This document shows positions 50,793-58,405 of a DNA stretch of 64,000 bases, one piece after another (positions within the stretch are counted from its first letter, which is position 1; the number at the start of each line of letters is the position of its first letter). Made by a program: the position numbers and the translations under genes. The notes below the pieces were generated by a model. The model was not told the origin of the DNA. It made no database searches and was given only the letters and a program-made list of their open reading frames with translations. This DNA comes from Acinetobacter lwoffii (GTDB taxonomy: Bacteria; Pseudomonadota; Gammaproteobacteria; Pseudomonadales; Moraxellaceae). The stretch covers positions 5,844-69,843 of the forward strand of contig NZ_DCLL01000061.1 of NCBI RefSeq assembly GCF_002321025.1. The letters are read 5' to 3'.

Positions 50793-51686
50793 TTAGAGTA
50801 ATTCCAGGAGCGCTTTAATGACGTCCGGATGCTGAATATAACCATCAATATCATGCGGATGATAGATGGAGGTACGAATCTCCTGATTAATAATCGCCGG
50901 CTGAAACTCGAAGGGTGGTTCTGATAATGGAAAGGTAGTCAGAAAATCATCGCTAGAATAGAAATTTATCCAATCGCCTGAAATTGCAGCAGGTCGTACA
51001 ATTGGTTGCGGCAGATGAGCCTGGATCACCCGAAATGCCAACGGTGATCCGAGAGTAATAAAACGCTTGATATTCAGCTCCGGATGCTGAATCAAATAAT
51101 TATAGGCAATCACGCTGCCAAGCGAATGTGCCACCAGAATCTGTGGCCTGCTGCTATAAAGTTGATCATGAATGCGGCAGTGAACTTCCTGCATAAAATG
51201 TGGGTTGGCTAAATAAAGATAAGGTTCTAGCAAAAATTTATGCAAAAAGCTGGCGTGTAAGCTGGGAAAATAATTGATGAGTACCGCAAAATCCCGCAAG
51301 GCAATATCTTTGCTTAATGCTGTGATGAACTTCAGTTTCTGATTGAAATTCAGGGCATCATCAAGATTTAACTGCGGGACGTCACAAATTTGATAGGTGC
51401 ACTGGTCTGGTAGCGGTGCCGGTTGCAGCTGTGCGGGATGTAAAAAAGGGAAATGCGGCCACTGTTGCGGCATCAGGGTGCTGGCATTCAAGACGTTATG
51501 AAAATGATGCCGGGAGAGTAAATCGCCATAAAAAGGGATACGGATATGCCGCTTTAAATAAGTAAAACGGGCTTGCTGTTGTGGGTTTTTCCGGAGGCCT
51601 GTTTTGAGGAGATGCAGCCAATGTTGACGTAATGAAGTCGCCGTATACTGTTGCTTGTTCATGCCGTGAATAAACACAATTTTCAT
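50793..51686 (-). CDS. Alpha/beta hydrolase, tandem paralogue B
   Basis: A 297-residue paralogue of the hydrolase on its downstream side; long stretches agree (FIHGMN, RHIRIPFYGDLLS, VAHSLGSVIAYNYLIQHPEL, KRFITLGSPLAF, QPIVRPAAI, DWINFYSSDDFLT). The start MKIVFIHG (51686) is chosen; an in-frame extension to 51833 would run into the permease gene and its terminator. The DNA is similar along the entire gene, so the pair is a local duplication. Substrate is unknown. Confidence 0.8.
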   Translation of the reverse strand: MKIVFIHGMNKQQYTATSLRQHWLHLLKTGLRKNPQQQARFTYLKRHIRIPFYGDLLSRHHFHNVLNASTLMPQQWPHFPFLHPAQLQPAPLPDQCTYQICDVPQLNLDDALNFNQKLKFITALSKDIALRDFAVLINYFPSLHASFLHKFLLEPYLYLANPHFMQEVHCRIHDQLYSSRPQILVAHSLGSVIAYNYLIQHPELNIKRFITLGSPLAFRVIQAHLPQPIVRPAAISGDWINFYSSDDFLTTFPLSEPPFEFQPAIINQEIRTSIYHPHDIDGYIQHPDVIKALLELL

Positions 51687-51732
51687 CGACGCACCCTTAA
51701 GGCTGCCCATTATAGTTATAGTATAGATAAAA

Positions 51733-51758
51733 AAAAGAGCGGCCGAAGCCGCTCTTTT
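51733..51758 (-). terminator. Terminator of the amino acid permease gene
   Basis: AAAAGAGCGGC, CGAA loop, GCCGCTCTTTT, 11 bp after the permease stop. Confidence 0.92.
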
Positions 51759-51769
51759 AAGCATGATGA

Positions 51770-53182
51770 TTAAGACTTGTTGTGATAAAAGGCATAATAA
51801 CTTGCATAACACGCTGCAATAAACAGCAGACATCCTACGAAGCTGATGCGCATTGATGGATCAAAGACCATACTGATACAGGTAATAAAACAGAACACAA
51901 AGCCCAGGATTGGTACAATCGGGAACAATGGTGCAGCAAAGCCCAGTTCTTTGGCCGTATGACCCTGTTTATACCATTGACGACGGAAGTTGAACTGGCT
52001 TAAGCAAATACTCATCCAGACCACCACCATGGTAAACGCTGCAACGCCCAGCAAGTTGGTAAAGATCGTCTCTGGCGCAAACTGTTCAGACAATAAACCT
52101 GGCAATGCACCTAGCATAGTCACCATGACTGCAATATACGGTACACCGCGAGCATTCAGTCTTGAGAATACGGCAGGCAACTGTTTGCTGTATGACAATG
52201 ACCACATCATACGAGAAGCAGCAAATAAGCCCGAGTTGGCGGCAGACAACAATGCAGTGATAATTACAAAGCGGATGATGTCTTCAGCATATGGGATACC
52301 AATGTGCTGGAATACTGTTACGAATGGACTGCTACTCACGCCTTCAGCAGCTAAGCCTGCTTCCTGATGCGGAAGTAAGGCTGTTACCACGATAATGGTA
52401 CCTACAAAGAAAATTAATAAGCGGAAAATCGCAGTATTAATTGCTTTAGGAACATTTTTCGCAGGATCTTCAGTTTCACCGGCAGCCACACCAATCAGCT
52501 CGGTACCAGAGAAGGCAAAGTTCACAATCAGCATCGTAGCAAAAATCGGGAATAGACCTTCAGGGAACCAGCCTTGTGCAGTTAGATTGGTAAATAAAGG
52601 CGCAGCTTCATAGCCTTGATAGCCCAGAACACCAAAGATGGCCAATAGACCTAAAAGAATAAAAGCAACAACCGTGACCACTTTTACCAGTGCCAGCCAG
52701 AATTCGGATTCGGCGAACCAGCGGGTCGAAATCATATTGAGACTAAATACGAATACACCAAAGATAATGGTCCATAACCACATGGAAATATCCGGGAACC
52801 ATTCCTGCATCAGCAAGGCCGCTGCAGTAAATTCAGTTCCGAGAGTGACCGACCACGTCAGCCAGTATAACCAGGTGATGGTATAGCCTGTGCCTGGTCC
52901 AATATAACGTTTGGCATAAGCACCAAATGAACCAGATTCTGGCATATGAACGGCAAGTTCGCCCAAACATAGCATTACCATGTACGCGATAATACCGCCC
53001 AGGAGATAAGCGAGAATGGCACCTACAGGCCCCGTTTGTGCAATGACTTCACCCGACCCTAAGAATAGGCCTGTTCCGATTGCGCCACCAAGCGAAATCA
53101 TGACCAGATGTCGAGTACTCATAGCGCGTTTTAAAGGCGCAGAATTGCCCTGATGCGTAGCATCATTCGGAGATGAGTGCAT
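51770..53182 (-). CDS. Amino acid permease (AAT family)
   Basis: A 470-residue APC-superfamily transporter with about 12 spans. The first span carries RHLVMISLGGAIGTGLFLGSGEVIAQTGPVGAILAYLLGG, followed by MPESGSFGAYAKRYIGPGTGYTITWLYWLTWSVTLGTEF, and FAFSGTELIGVAAGETEDPAKNVPKAI. These fit AAT-type uptake permeases (lysine, S-methylmethionine, proline, aromatic). The specific amino acid cannot be assigned. ATG 53182 is chosen; the TTG at 53203 has no ribosome-binding site. Confidence 0.9.
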   Translation of the reverse strand: MHSSPNDATHQGNSAPLKRAMSTRHLVMISLGGAIGTGLFLGSGEVIAQTGPVGAILAYLLGGIIAYMVMLCLGELAVHMPESGSFGAYAKRYIGPGTGYTITWLYWLTWSVTLGTEFTAAALLMQEWFPDISMWLWTIIFGVFVFSLNMISTRWFAESEFWLALVKVVTVVAFILLGLLAIFGVLGYQGYEAAPLFTNLTAQGWFPEGLFPIFATMLIVNFAFSGTELIGVAAGETEDPAKNVPKAINTAIFRLLIFFVGTIIVVTALLPHQEAGLAAEGVSSSPFVTVFQHIGIPYAEDIIRFVIITALLSAANSGLFAASRMMWSLSYSKQLPAVFSRLNARGVPYIAVMVTMLGALPGLLSEQFAPETIFTNLLGVAAFTMVVVWMSICLSQFNFRRQWYKQGHTAKELGFAAPLFPIVPILGFVFCFITCISMVFDPSMRISFVGCLLFIAACYASYYAFYHNKS

Positions 53183-53296
53183 AGGAAATAAGAAATACTT
53201 CAAAGGAATGAAGCGAGCTATTGTAGTGAAAAACTACAAATCTGCAATCGAATAATGGTAATTTCGAATAAGGTCTGATCGTATGAGATCAATAGA

Positions 53297-53372
53297 TGGC
53301 GTCCCTACGGGGATTCGAACCCCGGTTACCGCCGTGAAAGGGCGATGTCCTAGGCCTCTAGACGATAGGGAC
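53297..53372 (-). tRNA. tRNA-Glu(UUC), copy 4
   Basis: Identical 76-nt sequence with encoded CCA, anticodon UUC. Single gene with its own promoter, downstream of a small-protein gene and upstream of the permease. Confidence 0.97.
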
Positions 53373-53389
53373 GTTGCGAGGTGATGCGT

Positions 53390-53418
53390 ATATTAAGGAT
53401 TAAGCCGGGGTTTGTCAA
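53390..53418 (-). promoter_or_regulatory. Sigma-70 promoter of tRNA-Glu copy 4
   Basis: Minus strand: -35 TTGACA (53413-53418), 17-bp spacer, -10 TAATAT (53390-53395). Confidence 0.88.
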
Positions 53419-53533
53419 AAGGGTTTTTGCTAAAATTCATTTAACAGTTTAAACATTAGGCAAAACAAAAACTTTATTTTATTAAGATGTTATTTTCTGA
53501 ACAGATTTCAGGACTATAAAAAATAAATATTTG

Positions 53534-53559
53534 AAAAGATCACTAAAACTTAGTGATCT
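53534..53559 (-). terminator. Terminator overlapping the stop of the 52-residue gene
   Basis: Stem GATCACTAA/TTAGTGATC with a 3-nt loop; on the minus strand it ends in TTTT. The gene's TAA lies within the right arm. Confidence 0.7.
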
Positions 53560-53708
53560 GGAGTTTGATATTGCTCAGGCTGAGAGTTTTCAGTTGGCGT
53601 TGACACTGTTTCAGTCTCCGCAGTGTGGTTATCATCACGGTTGACGATATAGAGATATAGTGCGGATGGGGCTAAAATCAGTAAAACCAGTAAGATCTTT
53701 TTTAACAT
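53550..53708 (-). CDS. Small membrane-anchored protein, unknown function
   Basis: A 52-residue product, MLKKILLVLLILAPSALYLY followed by a Thr/Glu/Pro-rich, probably unstructured tail (NRDDNHTAETETVSTPTEN...). One N-terminal span, which might be a signal anchor. No known family. The downstream stem-loop right at the stop supports a genuine short transcript. It lies between the TonB receptor and tRNA-Glu copy 4. Confidence 0.55.
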   Translation of the reverse strand: MLKKILLVLLILAPSALYLYIVNRDDNHTAETETVSTPTENSQPEQYQTPDH

Positions 53709-53789
53709 GATACAAAGGCAAAATATGAAATCGCATTAATTATAGCCTAAGCAAATTAAAAAGAGCAGCAGCATGTACCTATTCAGGCT

Positions 53790-56315
53790 CTAGAATTTAA
53801 AAGTAACATCCGCAATAAATTGGCGGCCGATTTCAGTCATCACACGTGGTCTATCATTTGAGGTCGAGCCTGTTGTATAGGTATTCACGCGGTTGGTTAC
53901 ATTGTTAATGGTTAAACCAAAAATTGCCCTTAAATCTTTTGAAATTTCCCAATCATAGGTGGTGCGCATATCCCATTTAAATTTGGGTTTAATTTCAGAG
54001 GCTAAATAGGTGTCAAGCAGTTCACCTTTATACTCGACTTTGTCATTTTTATTGGAGACTACAACCATATTATCGTAACTGTTTTTATAGCTAAAGAAGT
54101 TTGAAATACGTACAGGCAGTGTATCGAATGTAATATCCCAGTTTACTCGTGCGGTCCATGGTTGGTTAAAGTTTGGGGCAGGGCGGTCTGACCAACGGAT
54201 AATTTGACCATCATAAGAGACCCATTCATCTTGAGTGGCTTGATCATAGGCTGAAGTGTAATCTACATAACTGCGGAAGACTTCACTGTAGTCAAATCCC
54301 AAGGCAAATAAATGTTGGCTATCCCCCAGTGCGATCGGTTGACGATTTTTAAGTGTTAAGGTGTAGATGTCAGCTTTGCCACTTCCATCATTGTTATATT
54401 CGTAGAAGAATTTTGATCCATCTAAAGGAGTAACTTTAGTTTTTGATATTTCATCCTGATATTTACGATTGACCCATTTTAGCCCTAGATCCCAATTCTG
54501 GATTTGTGTATTCAGGCCTAAAACAGTCTCGTCACTGAAAGGGGTATTGAGCGCTGAACTACGCGCACCGCTGGATAGTGCAGTTTGTGTTTCTACCCAA
54601 GTCGCATGTGGGTTTTCACGTGACAGTTTGTAGAGCAAATCATTTTGAATTTCATTCAGCTCTGTACCTAAAGTTTGCTGACCATAGTAGCGATTCCACC
54701 CAGCGGATAAATGCAATTGATCATTACTAAAGGGTTTGTAAGAGAGACGACTGCGAGGGGAAATATTGATATTACTACTCAAAGAGTCATAATCAGCACG
54801 AACACCAAGGCGTGTTGAAAATTGATCATTCCACTGAATATTATCTTCAATAAATATATTTAGGCGATCTTGCTGAGCTTTGATATCACCAGCTTTGTAC
54901 AGAGTCCCACCAGCGATATATTGTCCATTCCAACCATTTATAGTTAGTTTCTCATCACAATATGGGTCACTTTGAAGGCAGGTAGTATCTTTGCCAAGTT
55001 CTTTTAAGTTGATCTTTGTCGCGAGTAAAACATCCTCGACTCGTTTCCACGCAACATGAGCATGGCTATAACCCGTACCTATAGTCATGTTGTGTTGGGA
55101 TTGACCAAGTTTAAAAGGGTCTATATTCGCTTGTAGGTCATAGGAAAGGACGTCTTGGCGTTGTTCAATCTCTCCCATGATGGCGCCCTCTCGAACTACA
55201 TCGGTATTATTCCAATCTTTACTTCCTTTGGCGTAGTACCAATGCATACTGTAGTTATTGTGAGCAATACGTTGTGTCGCCGAGTTTTGGAAATTAAGTT
55301 TGTGTACGAGAGTACCTAAGTTGAAGCGATGTTCAAGTTCCGAGAATAATGTAAGTGTTTCGGTTTCAGTGGTACTTCCCGAATCACGATTGCTGTCCAC
55401 ATAGCTCAAACTGTCCAGCAATCCATAATCCAAACCAAACTTCGCTTTGGTTGAGGCGTTTGGTGTATAAAATAATGTTGCACCAAGATTTGAGATATGT
55501 CGTTCTTGATCAATTGTTTTAGGTGTTTCAAAGCCACTTTTGACTGGAATAATGGACTCTCTTTGAGAAGCATAAGCATTAAAGCCCCAATCATTCGAGA
55601 GCTTCCCATAAATATTGGTGCTTACACCTTGTTTGGTATATTCCTTTTGGTAGTCATCTGTAGGTTCTTCAAATTTACTTTCTTCTAAAGGTGAAATTGA
55701 GTTGTAGCGAGCCCAATCACTTTCAGTGTAATCGTAAGTGATAGAACCGTGAATTTTACCTATCTCTGTTTGCGGTGCGCATATTTTAGCATTTATAACA
55801 CCACCTGTGAATTGACCATAAGCGGCAGACACATTGCTATCTAATACTTCAAGCTCACAAAGTAGGTCAGTGTTCACTGCCATAGCTTGTGCGCCAGTCC
55901 CAATATCTTGAAACGTATTTGTGTTTGAATTTGCTGGATTAATAAGTAGGTTGTTGGAAACACCATTCACAATGAAATTGTTTTGGAAGGTTTGTGCACC
56001 ATTAATTGAGATTTCGGCAGGTTTAATTTCACCTTGAGAACCTGCTGCAAGTTGTGACTGACTAAACTGCACATTCGGATTCACTTTTAAAAAATCGGTA
56101 ATGTTCTTTGAGCTATTTGGCGTACTTTCTAAATCTTCTTTTGAATAAACTGTTTTTCCCACTTCATTTGCTTGCTGAGCTTCGATAATAATCGTGCTGA
56201 ACTTAACCGTAGCTTCCTTGAGGATGGATTCTTGATAATTTGATTCTTCTGCAAAACTAGATGTTGATAAAGCTGTTAGAACCGCAATAGAAAGTGGGGA
56301 ATAAGCAAAACGCAT
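53790..56315 (-). CDS. TonB-dependent outer membrane receptor
   Basis: An 841-residue receptor. Signal peptide (MRFAYSPLSIAVLTALSTSSFA), a possible TonB box TIIIEAQQ near 40, a plug domain (TVYSKEDLESTPNSSKNITDFLKVNPNV, ISINGAQTFQNNFIVNGVSNN, LDSNVSAAYGQFTGGVINAKI) and a 22-strand barrel ending with aromatic Phe (VTFKF). Two Fur-box matches upstream point to iron-repressed synthesis; substrate (siderophore, heme or other iron source) cannot be told. The DNA is visibly more AT-rich than the neighbours, and identical tRNA-Glu genes flank the gene on both sides. Confidence 0.9.
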   Translation of the reverse strand: MRFAYSPLSIAVLTALSTSSFAEESNYQESILKEATVKFSTIIIEAQQANEVGKTVYSKEDLESTPNSSKNITDFLKVNPNVQFSQSQLAAGSQGEIKPAEISINGAQTFQNNFIVNGVSNNLLINPANSNTNTFQDIGTGAQAMAVNTDLLCELEVLDSNVSAAYGQFTGGVINAKICAPQTEIGKIHGSITYDYTESDWARYNSISPLEESKFEEPTDDYQKEYTKQGVSTNIYGKLSNDWGFNAYASQRESIIPVKSGFETPKTIDQERHISNLGATLFYTPNASTKAKFGLDYGLLDSLSYVDSNRDSGSTTETETLTLFSELEHRFNLGTLVHKLNFQNSATQRIAHNNYSMHWYYAKGSKDWNNTDVVREGAIMGEIEQRQDVLSYDLQANIDPFKLGQSQHNMTIGTGYSHAHVAWKRVEDVLLATKINLKELGKDTTCLQSDPYCDEKLTINGWNGQYIAGGTLYKAGDIKAQQDRLNIFIEDNIQWNDQFSTRLGVRADYDSLSSNINISPRSRLSYKPFSNDQLHLSAGWNRYYGQQTLGTELNEIQNDLLYKLSRENPHATWVETQTALSSGARSSALNTPFSDETVLGLNTQIQNWDLGLKWVNRKYQDEISKTKVTPLDGSKFFYEYNNDGSGKADIYTLTLKNRQPIALGDSQHLFALGFDYSEVFRSYVDYTSAYDQATQDEWVSYDGQIIRWSDRPAPNFNQPWTARVNWDITFDTLPVRISNFFSYKNSYDNMVVVSNKNDKVEYKGELLDTYLASEIKPKFKWDMRTTYDWEISKDLRAIFGLTINNVTNRVNTYTTGSTSNDRPRVMTEIGRQFIADVTFKF

Positions 56316-56337
56316 GAGAAGGGTTAAATCTGCGAAA

Positions 56338-56356
56338 GATAATGGAAGTGATTATC
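56338..56356 (-). promoter_or_regulatory. Fur box 1 upstream of the TonB receptor
   Basis: GATAATGGAAGTGATTATC agrees with 15 of 19 positions of the Fur consensus (GATAATGATAATCATTATC). It lies 23 bases upstream of the receptor start. Confidence 0.75.
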
Positions 56357-56385
56357 ATTAACTTAGAGTAGGTAATCAATAGTAA

Positions 56386-56400
56386 TGAGAATTATTTTCA
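56386..56400 (-). promoter_or_regulatory. Fur box 2 upstream of the TonB receptor
   Basis: TGAGAATTATTTTCA matches the 7-1-7 Fur motif TGATAATnATTATCA at 12 of 14 fixed positions. Two boxes 30 bp apart suggest strong iron repression. Confidence 0.75.
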
Positions 56401-56478
56401 TTAATTAATTGATAAAAGTGTAGGACTTGAGCAGCTTAAGATGCTGATCAAAGAAATATAAAGAAGAGAAAAAATAGA

Positions 56479-56554
56479 TGGCGTCCCTACGGGGATTCGA
56501 ACCCCGGTTACCGCCGTGAAAGGGCGATGTCCTAGGCCTCTAGACGATAGGGAC
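56479..56554 (-). tRNA. tRNA-Glu(UUC), copy 5
   Basis: Identical 76-nt copy with encoded CCA and anticodon UUC, placed immediately after rnt; the gene begins 20 bases past the rnt stop. Confidence 0.97.
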
Positions 56555-56571
56555 GTTTAGAAGATGGCGGT

Positions 56572-56600
56572 ATCTTATTGATCCGCCACCAGAGTGTCAA
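56572..56600 (-). promoter_or_regulatory. Promoter of tRNA-Glu copy 5, inside the 3' end of rnt
   Basis: Minus strand: -35 TTGACA (56595-56600), 17-bp spacer, -10 TAAGAT (56572-56577). The -35 lies in rnt codons and the -10 begins with the rnt TAA stop. Confidence 0.75.
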
Positions 56601-57222
56601 GCAGGTGAGGTGCGAGTTTGTTTAAAATATAGCAAAACAGTTCAGCGGTCTTCTGCGTATCATATAATGCAGAATGGGCTTCTTTACCATCAAACTCGAT
56701 TCCAGCTTGGATACAGGACTTCGCCAGTACAGTCTGACCAAACATCACCGCACTTAAAGTCACTGTATCGAAGACAGAAAAACTATGAAACGGGTTCTGG
56801 TTTTTGGTCCCGGTACGGGCAATCGCGGCCTGAAGAAAACCTAAATCGAAATGTGCATTGTGTCCGACTAAAACTGCATGGGTACAATTTTGCTGGCGAC
56901 GCACTTCATTGACCGATTTGAAAATCCGCTTTAATGCAGTTTTTTCATCCTCAGCCATCGCGATTCGCATTGGATTAGAAGGATCGATCCCAATAAACTC
57001 CAGCGAACGTCGGTCGAGGTTTGCCCCTTCGAAAGGATTGATATGTGCATGGTAAGCTTGACCCGGCACAAATTGACCCTCCTCATTATAAACAATCGGA
57101 ATGGCCGCAATTTCCAGCAATGCATCAGTCTGCGCATTAAAACCTGCAGTCTCGACATCGACAACTACAGGTAAGAATCCACGAAAACGTTGACCAATGA
57201 TTGGGAGCGTTTCATTTGTCAC
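56575..57222 (-). CDS. rnt: Ribonuclease T
   Basis: 3'-5' exonuclease that trims tRNA CCA ends, 5S and 23S rRNA. About 215 residues with DEDDh motifs: VVVDVETAGFNAQTDALLEIAA (Asp, Glu), LVGHNAHFDLGFL (Asp) and HSALYDTQKTAELF (His, Asp), plus the RNase T-typical RGFLPVVVDVETAG. The GTG at 57222 is preferred: GGAGA lies six bases upstream and it overlaps the pyrC stop as GTGA. An ATG at 57234 would add four residues. Coupled with pyrC. Confidence 0.93.
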   Translation of the reverse strand: MTNETLPIIGQRFRGFLPVVVDVETAGFNAQTDALLEIAAIPIVYNEEGQFVPGQAYHAHINPFEGANLDRRSLEFIGIDPSNPMRIAMAEDEKTALKRIFKSVNEVRRQQNCTHAVLVGHNAHFDLGFLQAAIARTGTKNQNPFHSFSVFDTVTLSAVMFGQTVLAKSCIQAGIEFDGKEAHSALYDTQKTAELFCYILNKLAPHLLDTLVADQ

Positions 57223-58253
57223 ACTTTTCTCCATTGAATGGTTTTACCAGCATACAGTGGGATAATCTGTTCACCATCCAGATAGTCTAAACTTTCAGGG
57301 ATTACTTGATCTTCTTTAACCAGGGTAATGGTATTGGTATTACGTGGCAGGCCATAGAAGTCTGCACCAAAATGGCTGGCAAAACCTTCCAGGCGTTCAA
57401 TTTTACCCACCTGATCAAATGCCTGAGCATACAGCTCAATGGCAGTCGGCGCACTATAACATCCTGCACAGCCACACGCATTTTCTTTTGCATTTTTTGA
57501 ATGCGGCGCGCTATCTGTTCCCAGGAAAAATTTAGGATTACCGCTGGTTGCGACTTCCAGCAAAGTTTGCTGATGCGTTTGACGTTTTAAAATCGGCAAG
57601 CAGTAGAAATGCGGCTTGATCCCACCAACCAGCATGTCATTGCGGTTAAACAATAAATGTTGCGGCGTAATGGTTGCAGCGACATTACGGTCTTGCTCAA
57701 GTACAAAGTTTGCTGCTTCGCTGGTGGTGATGTGTTCGAGCACCAGTTTCAGCTTGGGAAATTGTCTGAGTAAGGGAGCCAGCACTTCATCCAGGAAACG
57801 CTTTTCACGGTCAAAAATATCGACATGATTATGCGTCACTTCACCATGTAGCAATAAAGGCACTTGGTGTTCTTCAAGCTGTTCAATTACGCCGTAGACT
57901 TTGCTCATATCGCTCACACCACTATCGGAGTTGGTGGTCGCACCCGCAGGATAGAGCTTGATGGCATTGACATGCGCAGATTCTTTGATCTTTTTAACTT
58001 CGCTTGCCGGGGTGTTGTCAGTGAAATACAGCACCATACGCGGGTCGAAATTTACCCCTTCAGGCACATGTGCCATGATACGTTCACGGTAGGCATTGGC
58101 TTCTTCGACAGTTTTAACGGGTGGCACCAGATTTGGCATGCAAATGGCGCGAGAAAACTGCTTGGCTAAATCGGGAACGGTACGTTGCAGAGCTAAACCA
58201 TCACGCAGGTGAACGTGCCAATCATCTGGCTGGAGAATCGTAATCGTATTCAA
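57219..58253 (-). CDS. pyrC: Dihydroorotase
   Basis: Zinc amidohydrolase forming dihydroorotate in pyrimidine synthesis. The 344 residues are the E. coli-type class: QPDDWHVHLRDG (His-x-His), AIKLYPAGATTNSDSGV (carboxylated Lys), LLLHGEVTHNHVDIFDREKRF, LEHITTSEAANFV and LGTDSAPHSKNAKENACGCAGCYSAP. rnt overlaps its stop. Confidence 0.96.
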   Translation of the reverse strand: MNTITILQPDDWHVHLRDGLALQRTVPDLAKQFSRAICMPNLVPPVKTVEEANAYRERIMAHVPEGVNFDPRMVLYFTDNTPASEVKKIKESAHVNAIKLYPAGATTNSDSGVSDMSKVYGVIEQLEEHQVPLLLHGEVTHNHVDIFDREKRFLDEVLAPLLRQFPKLKLVLEHITTSEAANFVLEQDRNVAATITPQHLLFNRNDMLVGGIKPHFYCLPILKRQTHQQTLLEVATSGNPKFFLGTDSAPHSKNAKENACGCAGCYSAPTAIELYAQAFDQVGKIERLEGFASHFGADFYGLPRNTNTITLVKEDQVIPESLDYLDGEQIIPLYAGKTIQWRKV

Positions 58254-58405
58254 GGCAAATTCAGTCGAACAAATAAAACAAATGATAATCCATCTATAGT
58301 AAAAATGGTAACGAGAAAGCGCTACAAAATAAGGGATATGTATAAATTAATTTTAAAAAGTATGTTATTTTAAAATTAATAAAAAAATTACATAAATACT
58401 TGGCA

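Noticed and set aside
51686..51833. N-terminal extension of hydrolase B
   Set aside because: It runs through the permease terminator into the permease gene; MKIVFIHG at 51686 aligns with the paralogue's start.
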